A program made the translations under genes and the position numbers. A stretch of 64,000 nucleotides of DNA from Nymphaea colorata. Its lineage: Eukaryota; Streptophyta; Magnoliopsida; Nymphaeales; Nymphaeaceae. Below are positions 50,790-61,805 of this stretch, in pieces (position 1 is the first letter of the stretch; every line of letters begins with the position of its first letter). Location: positions 16,540,106 through 16,604,105 of the forward strand of contig NC_045141.1 of NCBI RefSeq assembly GCF_008831285.2. Reading direction: 5' to 3'. Below the pieces are notes generated by a model. The model did no database searches. It saw only the letters and a program-made list of their open reading frames with translations, and had not been told where the DNA came from.

Positions 50790-53706
50790 AATTTGTTACA
50801 GACGATATCAAAATGTTACCTGGTTTGAGACGTATATACATGATATATATAGAATATCCATGTGGCTTGTCTTGCATGTTTGATTTGTGAGCTGGTATTC
50901 AGGTGATTGGCCCACATGGTCATTGTACAGGCGCCTTCTGTAATTATCCATACAGCTGGTTAGGTGTCCCATCTAGTTGGCTGGTAGTGCAGGGATTTTT
51001 GCCTTTCTTAGTCTACACTAATTTTCATCCTTATCCTCTCTCTCTCTCTCTTGATTTTGAACTAAATTAGTCTTAGTACAAGTTCGGTTGTGTCACTTAA
51101 CCGGCCGTTCCAACTGGTTGGGTTTTCTGTGCACCGACTCGTCAATCTTTTGGTGAAAGGGACTGTGGTGTTATCAAAACTTAGTAAAGCGAATCCACAA
51201 TATGTTATGTAAGTTTCAATGACGTGTGGTAATCCGGAAGCAGTAGAATTGAGTCTGGTTAGTCGAAGCCTGCCGGTTTTTTTATGATTAAAGGCTTTGT
51301 GTGGGAGCTTTGCGTTCATGGGGAAATGTGAATTTCCTTTTGGCTATGGAATTGAGATCGTTTTACTTTTTGTTTAGCTCTCCCAACCCAGTGTATTACC
51401 GCACTTAACAACCAAATTTTACCTTTTTAAGTGTCATCTAATCTACGAATAAGTTCGCTGATTTGCTTTCGTATCTGCGGTAAGGCATTGTGTTGTGATG
51501 CAATCGGCCAATTCAGGTAGAGACCCAATTTGAGAAACTATTACTGCCCTTTTTAAGACGATGTCCGGTCGACCTTCACTTTTAAGAGTATGTTTCGTTC
51601 TCTGTTCTTGTAACAAGCGAAACAAGACATTCCATTCTGTTTTTGTCAGAACAAGCAGAACATATTGGATGTTCTCCTCTCAAGCAACAAGATTTACTTG
51701 AACAGTATCAACATTTCTCAGCTTAGGCTAGCTAATGCTTGATAGGGAGGCTGACATCCAAATCCACATTAAGTGCAATCCACGACTTAAACAAGCCGTG
51801 AGGATTTCATCGTAGCTGCAGGTCTGAGGTTTGATCTGCAGTTTTAAGATCTCCACAGATCTATGGTAGCCTCATGATGGCCTAACTGTTTTACCTATTT
51901 TTTCTAGCTTTTCATCACTTACTAGTGGCAGAGCTTAAAGTCTATAGTTAAGGTCGAATACTAATTTAAATTTAAACTTTAAGCGGTTTAATGTATAAAT
52001 AAGTAAATTGTCGCAAGACATCAGGGGCGGAAGTGTCTGGCTAAGCCATGGCCCCATCCCAGCCAATTGAAATAAAAAATTACATTAAAAAAGTGAAAAT
52101 TTTTAGTTGCGCCATGTATTGTGTGGATTCATATTTAGTTTGACCCACCCAGATGTAGAGGTTGAACTGTTTGCCCATCCCTGAAAAAAATCATGACTCC
52201 GTTCCTGATTGCTCATACACACTTATACATGAATAGACTATTTGTTAACGGTATTTCATCTACGACCATAGAATACCTTAACCACTAAAAAAACACATGG
52301 CATTATACTAAAAAAAACACATGGCATTATACGACCGGGGAATGACTTAACACGCAATTGTTTACCATGAAACTTTGGAAAATACTGATATCGAAATGCG
52401 CTGATCGTAAGTTGTGTGCATTTTGTTATCAATAATCAAGCAATTCAAACAAAAAAATGAGAAAAAGTTAGTCGGATCAAGCTTCTGTCCCTGGGATCCG
52501 ATCCATTTCAATTCCTTTTGTTCTAAGCAATTAATTCAAAAGTCAAGGCCCAAAGAACCCTACTTTTCGAAACTTTGCCGTGACTCGCACAGCACGGGAC
52601 GCAGGGCCGCAGGGGGCCGGGCATTTAGTAATTTAAGAGAACGTCAGGGGCATCTGAAGTCAACTAGCTGAAGGCGGTAGCACGGTAGGTCGCGAAATTG
52701 AAGATAACAGTTAAATTTCACCAACAGACCAATATTTTACTCTTTATTCCGGATCCTCTGATTCCTTTCAACAATTATGGAGACCCGCTTAAACTTTGTT
52801 TAAATTTTGACATACACTTTTTGTTTCCTATACAAGTAGACTGCAGTTGGGTAATGAGACTTAGTTGCACTTGGGGTGCACAAAATCCTAGCCGCCCTCA
52901 TTGTCAGGGTGTATTTGTGTGTGTATGTATGTGTGTTATATATGTGTTTAAGTCGCATCTATGATTAATTTAAGCAGTTGTATACATATATGTATGTTTT
53001 CTATGTTAAACTGGTCAAGGAAAAACTAATTTGCTCACAGTTGATTTTGATAGACTTCGAGCACTGATCATATGAGTTAACAGACAAGTATTATGCACAC
53101 TGTGTGTAAGCTTGCGCAAAGCTAGTCTGGTTTGTTCAACTTATGTGCCAGCCCTATTTATGGTTAGAGGATTGAGATTGAAACAGAAAAACAAATGCAA
53201 CATGAATTAGTGACATGTTTAAAGATGCTTTAAGTGGAGGTAGTTTTCTAACAGCAGGACTATAGTCCCTCATGTGTATGATAAAACAATCTCTGTTCAT
53301 ATCACCTTATATACTTTAAGAGTTAGGACATGGTCTACTTGGGGGTATTTCGCAACAATAACATTTTCATGTATCTGTCCTAAAGGTTAAAAATTTAGCA
53401 TACAAACTGCATTTTTTTGTTAGCAACTTAGCATAACCTGTAAATGTCAAAGAACATACAGATATCTAGCAAAGCAGTTCATAGGCCCTCGCCAGCCTCT
53501 CAATCTTCGACCCATATTACAAACAAACACATATTCAACAATTTCACAAAAAAATGAGCACTTTTTCAAATTTTCTAGAATCCAAGGTTTATGTCAGTTA
53601 AATTGGATGAAGTTAGTTCCTTGTAGCAACAATTTTTTTTTTCTTTCGCACTTCGCCGTTCCCTGAAATATCAGTCGCGGGGGAGAGAGAGGGAGAGAGA
53701 GAGAGA
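50790..53706. other. Intergenic region
   Basis: About 2.9 kb between two same-strand genes. The first few hundred bases are the likely 3' UTR of the CBP1-like gene, with a (TC)n run at about 51038-51051. A 24-bp tandem repeat of AAAAAACACATGGCATTATA lies at 52284-52331. A GA run at 53681-53705 directly precedes the next start codon and is probably 5' UTR. No other gene is seen. Confidence 0.6.
53681..53705. repeat. (GA)n-rich tract before a start codon
   Basis: GAGAGAGAGGGAGAGAGAGA directly upstream of the ATG at 53707. GA/CT-rich leaders are common near plant promoters and 5' UTRs. Confidence 0.8.
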
Positions 53707-56700
53707 ATGGCGGATAGCTCTTCCCCAAAGTTGGAGGAGCCGACAAAGGGATGGGGAGGGTGGGGATTCTCTTCTGCCTTCGCTGTCCTCTCCGACATCC
53801 AGAAGGCTGCCTCCAATGCCGCTGAGGAGATCTCCAAGAACGTATGTCCTCTCTTCGTTTTCTGTCGATGGATTCCATTTTTTGATTTCTTGGATCTCGT
53901 TCTTGCAATCGATCTCTGTTCTCTCTTCATTCGTGGCCCTTGTTTCAGATCTCGGGACTAGGTGTCTTTTTTCCTCTTGTTACTGATCGATATTAGTTCG
54001 TGTTCAACGCCATTGTCTGGTTCTTTAATGTATTTGGTTTATCAGTGTCTCTGGGATGGTGAAACCGTTAAGACTTGAAAGTTCCTTTGGCGTGACTTCA
54101 ATGTGATGGAGTGTTGTTGAACGAGAAAAGGGGAACTCATTTATATGTGTGCAGGATTGGAGGGAGGTTTAGTTGAGTTTGGTGTGGTTTGGTTTTCGGT
54201 ATCCATTAAGTTAGGAACTTGGCTCAAGGTTTACCATTATAATAATTGTCTTTCTTTATCTTTTTGGTGGCAATAGGCTGTTGAAGTTGCGAAGACTGCA
54301 GCGAAGGGAATCTCGGAATTGCAGAGTGTTGCTGAGACCGAGCCTGGATTATTGGCTGAGGGAAAATCGGAGGAAAGTGAAATCAAAGAGGCCGCAGAAA
54401 GTGAAACGGAAAAATTGAGGAAGTTGGCTCTAGACAAGCTTGAGAAGGCTAGTGAAGATTCAGTTTTAAGTCAGGCAAGTATTGAGTGGAATCCCGTCCA
54501 CATGAATTTTCTGCTCCTGTTCTTTCTAATTGGTTCTCGTCGTAAATTGAGATATCGAAATTAATTAATAGGTAGAAATTGTTGTAGCATTTTGTAATTA
54601 ACTGATGCATTTCATCGTAATAAATCCAGAAACTGACTTTCTTGTCTAGTCTTATTATTAGTCGGGTTAGCAACTGACAGTTCTTATTAAGATGAAAAAG
54701 TAGTGCAAAAATTTATCCTTTTCAACATCGTACCATGATTGTGGTATTAACTTCGCGTTTGCAATTTTCCTAGCACATATGCGTCTCTAGTGTTTCATTG
54801 TTATCTATCCTTGCGTGTAGAAGCTTGATACAACTTACATGCCAGGTGTCTTGCTGTCCTGCCCTTGAGACAAAAGCAGCATATGCATATTTATAACTTG
54901 ATCTTCAGATTCTTTGCTGAGTTTGTGCATTATCATCATTTCCAAACTCACCAATCTATGGGGTTCTTGGCCTTTCCGGCCACCCATCTGTCTGCTCGTC
55001 CTAACTACTTACTCCTTAACCAATCTGTCCTTGCTTAACAAGGCAATACCCTGGGTCATTGCGCTCATTCTGTCATGCAGGAGTCAAGTTGATTTATGAC
55101 TGTTGCTGGTTTCTGTTGTTAATTGTACTCTTGAGCTGGAGCATTAGCAGACTTCAACCTTTGATTAATATACTTTATGGAAACCTTTCTCATTTGCAGG
55201 GGCTCAAAGTTCTTGATAGTTCAGTTGAAAACATTACATCTGGAGCATGGCAAGCACTAAGCAGTGCTTGGAAAGGTGGCTCAACTTTGGTGCACAAGTA
55301 AGTACCATGCAACGTTCATTAGTTTGATGGTAGATATAATGGTCTTTAGTTTAGCTACATTGGGCATAGGATTCATTTCTCACGTAATGATTATCCCTGA
55401 TTATTTTATTATTCATATTGCACTATTTTTCTTTCCTGTCAAACAAAGTAGAAAACACAGGGACGTGTGAGATTAACAACAATTGCAACTTGAACATTTT
55501 GAGGAAAACTTTCATTACAGTGTAGGTCCCCAGAAACCATATACATGGGTGTGGAACTGAATTTTGTTCTCATTGAGTGTTAGATTCATAGCACCTAATA
55601 ATAGGCACTGGTTGATTAGACTTCATACTGTTTATGCTTAAGAAGTTCACAGAAACTTGTTTAAAGTGTGAAAAGGAAGAAAAAAAACATTGAAGAATTG
55701 TAAAACTATAAAAGGTTCAAAGAGCATAAGAAATGGCTAACCGAATAATTACTTTTAAAGACCTCAACAGATAAAAATGTGCTGTATTCAGAATTTTGTT
55801 AATTTTGATAAGTTAGTACTTTTGTTCATTGGTTCTCAATAATATGTACATTTTCAAGAAATTTAGAATGTGATACGTTAGCATTTTGGGTTTTTTTCCC
55901 AAAAAACAATTTTTTCTGCATATATTGGATATTCCATGAATGTAAAATGTAAGTAAAATTAGAAACAGCTCAGAACAGTATTTTTAATTGAAGACATAAA
56001 AGGCCATTATTAGAGTTATTAAACAGGAGATAACAGAAAAACAGAACATATACTTGAAGTATATATAGGACTTTCTTCCAAAATATTATGATATTCTTGG
56101 AACAATGTCATGATTTTTGTCTTAAGGTTGACCCTTTTATATGGTTTGAAAATGCTTGATCAAATTGAATGATGAAATATTATGATATTCTTCCAAAATA
56201 ACAGAAAAGCTTTTAAGATCTCGTAAGGTTGACCCTTTGATATGGTTTGAAAATGCTTGATCAAATTGAATGATGAAATCATGATGTTGTCGTGTGTATG
56301 AACTAGCAAAGCTTCTTAAAAATATCAACATGTGATGAGTTTTTTAGATTGTTTGTTTCTTTGTCGTGTATGAAATGGTGATGTGATTCCTTTCTATATG
56401 TAAAATTGATACAACGATCTTACTAAGGTTGTTCCAGTTGATCAAATAAATTGATAAAAGCTGATGAAGAAAATTCATCTGTGTTAAAGAAGGAAATTTT
56501 AAGGAGTTTCCTTTGCATATTAAAAAATGAATGGGAGTAAAGATAAAAGCCGAAGGATGCTATCCACCTAAATTGTTAAAAATGTAAGTCAAAGTTGACA
56601 AAACCTAAAAGGACCAATTGGGACCAGTTGGGACGACTTGTTCCAAGCCAATTGACCATAAATAAATAAACACATACTATGCAGAAACGAGTTGAAACAT

Positions 56701-59700
56701 GTATATCACTATATCTATACAAAGAATGCAAGTATGTAGTTATAGGTCAGAAAGTAGTCTGTTGACCAATGATGAGGTTGACTAATTAAGTAATTTGGCC
56801 AACTAGTTGCTGGTTTGAATTTTGAACACAGGTTGGTTGATAACTTACTCAATTGACTAGTTGAACTGGTTGGCTGACTAGTGGGGGTTTTTACAACTAA
56901 GCTAACTGCTGAAGGAAAACGATCCTAGAGCAAGGAAATATAGAGAACAGGTTAAGGACATCTAGATTTTGAAAAATTTGTTTATTTCATTTTTCAAACA
57001 AGTTGATATTTGTGCTTTATTTTAGGGGAACAAAATCTTATTCTTCTTTAAGGTACCTTTCAAGATTATAACTCTAATTCTGCCAAAAGACGGGAATATA
57101 TCTGGCATTAGCTGGACATGAACATGGTTTCTTTATGTGTTTTTTTCTCCTTTTTCTTTTGGATACATATATGATTGAGAAGCAGTATCCACATTTGATA
57201 TTTGATGGCCTGGTGGTGATGAATTATTTCTTTTTTTACATCACTCCATTATATAGCATTTTCCAATTTTTTGGGAGTGGGTTGTAATTTTTTTTCTTTG
57301 GTTAAATTTATCATGCTTTTCTTAATGATTAGGTTAATTTGATTTCCAGGCTTGAGAGTTCTGCTACAAACCTTGCTGATTCCATCCAACATGGTGGTCT
57401 ACCTGTAAATGCGTCTTCCCTTGCACCTTCTATAATAGAGGTACTATATTTTTTTCTGTTATTGTGGCTGTTCTATAAAGCCAAGCTTACCAGTTACACT
57501 CTTGTTTGTGTTTTAGACTGGGAAAGCTTTTACAGCAAAGGGAATGCAAGTGTTAGAGTTTGTTGGCAAGGAGACTATAGACTTGTTGATTGATGAAACT
57601 GGGATTGAAGTTGATAAGGACCCGAGTGAAGCCGAGCAACATGATGAAGAGGAGCAGTTTTCTGATGACATTTCATTTGATCGATGTTTTTACATTTATG
57701 GTGGTCCGGAGCAGCTCGAGGTTAGAAACTTAGAACCTTTATTGACTGAACCCTCATACCTGATGGTTCCAGAAGCAGTCAGATGACAAATTTGTTTGTG
57801 CATGCTAGGAACTTGAAGCTTTATCCAATCATCACATGCTTCTGTTTAACCGTAAGAAGACAAAATTGCCACCTGCGCAGAAGGCCTTGTATGATGGGGA
57901 GCTCAAGCAGGTTAAACTGATTTTAACTTTAAATACTGAAAACGATGGTAGCAGCTTGGATCTAGACAAGGGAAAGACGGTTGAGACGATTGAGGTGGCT
58001 GATGGTAGTGAGATGAAAGCATTATGTGAATCAAGTGTCAGCAAAGCTGCTGAAATGGCTGCTGGGTAAGCCCTTCCACCATCTTTACTTGGAAAAGTTT
58101 TTGGTTCTTCTGTAAGCACCAAAATCTGTTAACGATTCTTCCAACATGAAGCAACAATAGTATGGATTTTGAAACTTCAAAGTCAAAATATTCTGGATAA
58201 GTGCACGTGAAACCTTATGTACAACTTTTAAGCCTGTATTTGTACTTGCTGCATTTGATTTTTACACTTTTCTTGAATTTTTTTTTTTGTTCAAATTATC
58301 ATAAAAATATTATCAGTTCTGCGCTGTCTAGTGTTGGCACCAATGCTGTAAAAGGCATTTGTAACATGTATCGGTTAGGCCGATCTATACTCATATCGTA
58401 ATGTATCCTAAAGTTTTTTTTTTTAATTCATAAAAGATCAGAAAAAATAGGAGAAATATGGAAAAATATTGAAAAATATTGAAAAATAAATAAAATGTGT
58501 TCTATATAAAAAAATTATCACACAAATAATGAATATTCATGATTCATCATTTATAAGTAACGACACACTAATAAAATAAAGTTTAAACTTTAAAGTCTTC
58601 TACATCACCAATAAAACATACAATTCATAATTGTTCAATGTCAAATAAGAATTGAAATTATGATTAATTAGCATCATGATTGTCATCAATCAATACAATA
58701 ATTATCGTCTTCTTCATCTTCATCATCATCCTTTCAAACTGGTGATTTCTCTCTTAAATTGATGCTTTCTTGGCAATTTCTCTTTAAAATGACAAAAACT
58801 CCCTTTTCCCACAGCTTTTGGGAACATTGAAAATGAAAGGAGAGACAATTTTTCAATAGATACCTCAAAATAAGGAGAATCAAACCTCTTTTAAAAAACA
58901 GACCGTATCGGCTGTACCGTACAATACAGGGACCATATTATAAGGTACAGCTAATACAGGCACAATACACAAGCATTTTGTGTATCGTACCCATATCGTA
59001 TAAACTTTTTCAACCTATACGATATGTATTGTATGATATGGCTCCATATAGTGCAATACATATAACATTGGTTTGACACTATTTTCCCTTTGTCAGTGAG
59101 TCCAAAGTTTTTATATGGTTCATAGAAAAAGCAAATCATAGCTTATGGAAATTTCCACCCAACATTAAGTATGTTGCTTGGATAATTTATTTGTCTAGAA
59201 GAACTATAAAACCACCATTTTAAATTTTACCTCATTCTATTGTTTTGTTTGGCTTTTCTTGATGGTGAGAATTTATCTTATTTTCTCTGTTTCTGGAGCT
59301 AGTTCTCTATGCTGATGTTAATTCTTTCTTAATCCATACCACCTTGTGTTAGAGTGTGGAGCCTGATCCCAACTTAAGAGTCTTCCCCTGTGGCGTTATT
59401 GTAATTCGTTCCCTTTTGCAGTGTTGCCCTAAGCTTTATTAGAGGGCTATGTCTCTTCTAACTGTTCTGTGGAATAGTGGGGACTGAACTGAGTCTGGCC
59501 GTGGATGTAGAAAGACCTTAGTCTTTCTGAACCACAAAAACCTGATGTTCTTGTGTGTTTGCTTCCATCTCTTCTTCTTAATCTCGAGGGTGCAAGAGGG
59601 ATTTGTTCTTAACACCTTATGCCACACAAAACGTGCTGCAAATTTTACAACTATTTTTAAAGTGTGCTTCTGGTTCACTGCATTCTACCTTTACCAGGCA

Positions 59701-61805
59701 TAGTCCACCTCATAGGGTTTAATCCTACTAGCTGTATGCTAGTACATGCAAATCAAATTTTATTCTTGAAGAACAAACTCGTTCTGTCATGGTAGACTTG
59801 CTGGTGGAGAGAAAGCGATGGAATGTGGTGGCTAAATTTGTGTTCTTTGTTATGCCATATATTCCTTTTCTCTACATTATTTTGTGTTAGTATTTTTTTT
59901 TCTGCGATATTTGTGATTTTACGTATATGCCTTCCTTTTCTTGTTTCCTTTAGACTGACAATCCTATGTCACATGATGCTTGGTATCACTTTAAATTACT
60001 TTTTGTGATTCTGTTATATATGTCATTTTTATCACTTTGGAATACTTGTATATACATCAAATGCAAATCTGGATCTTATTTTTTATCTATTTTTTTATTT
60101 ACTAAAAAAATTGTGTGTTTTTAGATGTGCAATTGTTTTGTTTCTTACGGTTGCTAAAAGATGTCATATGCTGATCGTCATTTGTGCAGGTTTGCAGCAG
60201 CTCTTGAGGGAATTGCTGCAAACGAAATAATTCAGCGCACTACAGGCAGACTTGAAGCAATTCATTCAGAGGGCGTACATGTAAATTGCTTATGTTGTAA
60301 TTTGGTTATCTTGTGTTCTTTTTGCATGTGCTATATGCTGAAAGGAATTTTCTGGGTCATTATGCAGCGTCTCTCAGAACTATGCTGCTTTGGAGTTTCA
60401 CAACTTTTGATGCTTGGAAAATCTATGATGTCAAGTGTTAACAAGTCACAGGATGATGAAATTGAGGAGGATGGTGGTGACAAAATTGAGTGGCCTAATG
60501 ATTCCATCTCGAAAGCAAAGCTCATTAGGTTGAAAGCACAGGCAATCACTGGAGATGTGGCAGCAGTCTCTAACAGTTTTGTAACAGGTAAGTTGTTGCC
60601 ATGTAATTGTCTTGACTATACATTTTAAACAGTTGTTTGATATGTGAAGTTCTTTATATGAATGGTTCAAACCCTGCTCCAAGTTTAAAATCATTGATGA
60701 ATCTTTTATTCATTGCCTGTTCTGATTGGTGCAACAAGTTTCAATAACATAGACAATTTCACCCTATCAACAAATTCATGATGTCACAACCTTAATATCC
60801 TGGCAACAGGTGTGGACAATTAAGGAACATGTCAAACTGTGATTTTGCCTTTCAATAGTGAAATTTTTAATTAGAATATTTATGGTGAATGCTTGTTCGT
60901 GTGTGGTATTAGAACACTTTTCAAGTGAAAGATAATCATCCTTTAGGTAGGAAAGAATATGATTAGGCGTCCTCAGGTGGGGAAAGAATTGGCTTCATTA
61001 TTGATTAGTAATACGTCCCTAGTTGATACGGGAGAATCCCACATGGTGAACTATCCTACTAGCTTTTGTGAGGAAATTTACTTCTGGTGAAGCAAATGCT
61101 GAGTATTATTGTCTGGGTTGTGCCATTTTAACAATGTCTGGAGTTTATACATAAAGGGCTCTGATGGTATCATTTTTGTCATGGATTGAGCTCTTCTATT
61201 TTTCTTGTCTTTAATAACCAACTGAAATATCCATTTTATGTAAAGCATGCTTAAGAAGACAAAGGATATTGGTCCAATAATAGTCTCTTGGTTAATATGG
61301 GCTTTACAAACTTTACTTGTGCATTGTCCATGGCATCTTTAGACCATGTCTACTTGTCTTTAATAAATTTAATAGTCCATTTTCTTCGAAAACATCGTCA
61401 TTTCTTTGAGTGGCACTGAGAGGAGCTGAAGCAGCATGCTGCCTTTTGTTGTCTTGTAAGTTTGTTGGTAATCTCACTAGTGCTTTACTTGATATTGTTA
61501 TCTGAATCTATTCAGAGGGAACATGCAAGTTTATTGATTGTTGAATGGTAGGCTGTTTTTTTTTTATTCATTATATAACAAGATGCAATTGTGCAGGCAT
61601 TTCAGATGTGCTAGAAGCCTATGTAGCTGCAGTAAAGAAGGCATCTACCGACAGTGGGCTTCTGCAAAATAGCTCCATCCATGATAAAGCTCATGCTATC
61701 TCTGATTACCTGCATGCCGACAAAGCTACTGCGATTGACAAGATCCAGGATGGATTGCAATATTTGGCATATATTGTCATTTCCACCTCCATGACAACTG
61801 CCTAA
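53707..61805 (+). CDS. FAM114 / NOXP20-like protein (DUF719 family)
   Basis: Nine exons, 53707-53841, 54277-54474, 55200-55297, 57350-57440, 57517-57720, 57809-58065, 60190-60280, 60368-60587 and 61597-61805: 1503 nt, 500 residues, all phases consistent. The N-terminus has the GWGGWGF tryptophan/glycine motif shared with animal FAM114A proteins. Predicted helical, Ala/Lys/Glu-rich segments follow (about 30-110). Conserved segments include ITSGAWQALSSAWKGG, LEFVGKETIDLLIDETG, a cluster of acidic residues, FDRCFYIYGGPEQLEELEAL and SVSKAAEMAAGFAAALEGIA. No signal peptide or membrane helix is obvious. I recall At2g15860 ('BAT2 domain protein') as the Arabidopsis relative. Animal FAM114A proteins have been linked to Rab2 and the Golgi, so a trafficking role is only an inference. 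Intron 2 starts with GC, not GT. Intron 6 (2.1 kb) holds a repeat element. Confidence 0.85.
54475..54476 (+). other. GC splice donor (GC-AG intron 2)
   Basis: Exon 2 ends ...TTAAGTCAG followed by GCAAGT. The acceptor TTTGCAG precedes GGGCTCAAAG. This join keeps the frame (SVLSQ then GLKVLDSSVENI). The nearest GT, three bases further in, would shift the frame. Confidence 0.85.
56123..56281. repeat. Tandem duplication, 101-bp spacing
   Basis: TAAGGTTGACCCTTT.ATATGG starts at 56123 and 56224, and similarity runs on through GTTTGAAAATGCTTGATCAA and GAATGATGAAAT. Located in intron 3 of the FAM114-like gene. Confidence 0.85.
58341..59070 (-). mobile_element. Non-autonomous hAT-like repeat, copy B (730 bp), in an intron
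   Basis: This element lies in intron 6 of the FAM114-like gene, opposite in window orientation to copy A (38398-39137). It starts CAATGCTGTAAAAGGC and ends ATATAACATTG. Read on the minus strand it shows the same order of blocks as copy A: CGATA-rich left end, CAATCATGATG, AGTTTAAACTTTATTTT, TATATAGAACACATTTT, then a GATCGGCCTAACCGATAC end. Copy B is more decayed; the 30-bp palindrome of copy A is not preserved. The flanks GTTGGCAC and GTTTGACAC are similar but not identical. Confidence 0.8.

Noticed and set aside
56595..56890. Recurrent GGTTGACC/CCAACTGG-type motifs, also near 29180-29240
   Set aside because: Suggestive of another repeat family, but no ends, inverted repeats or consistent unit could be defined by eye.
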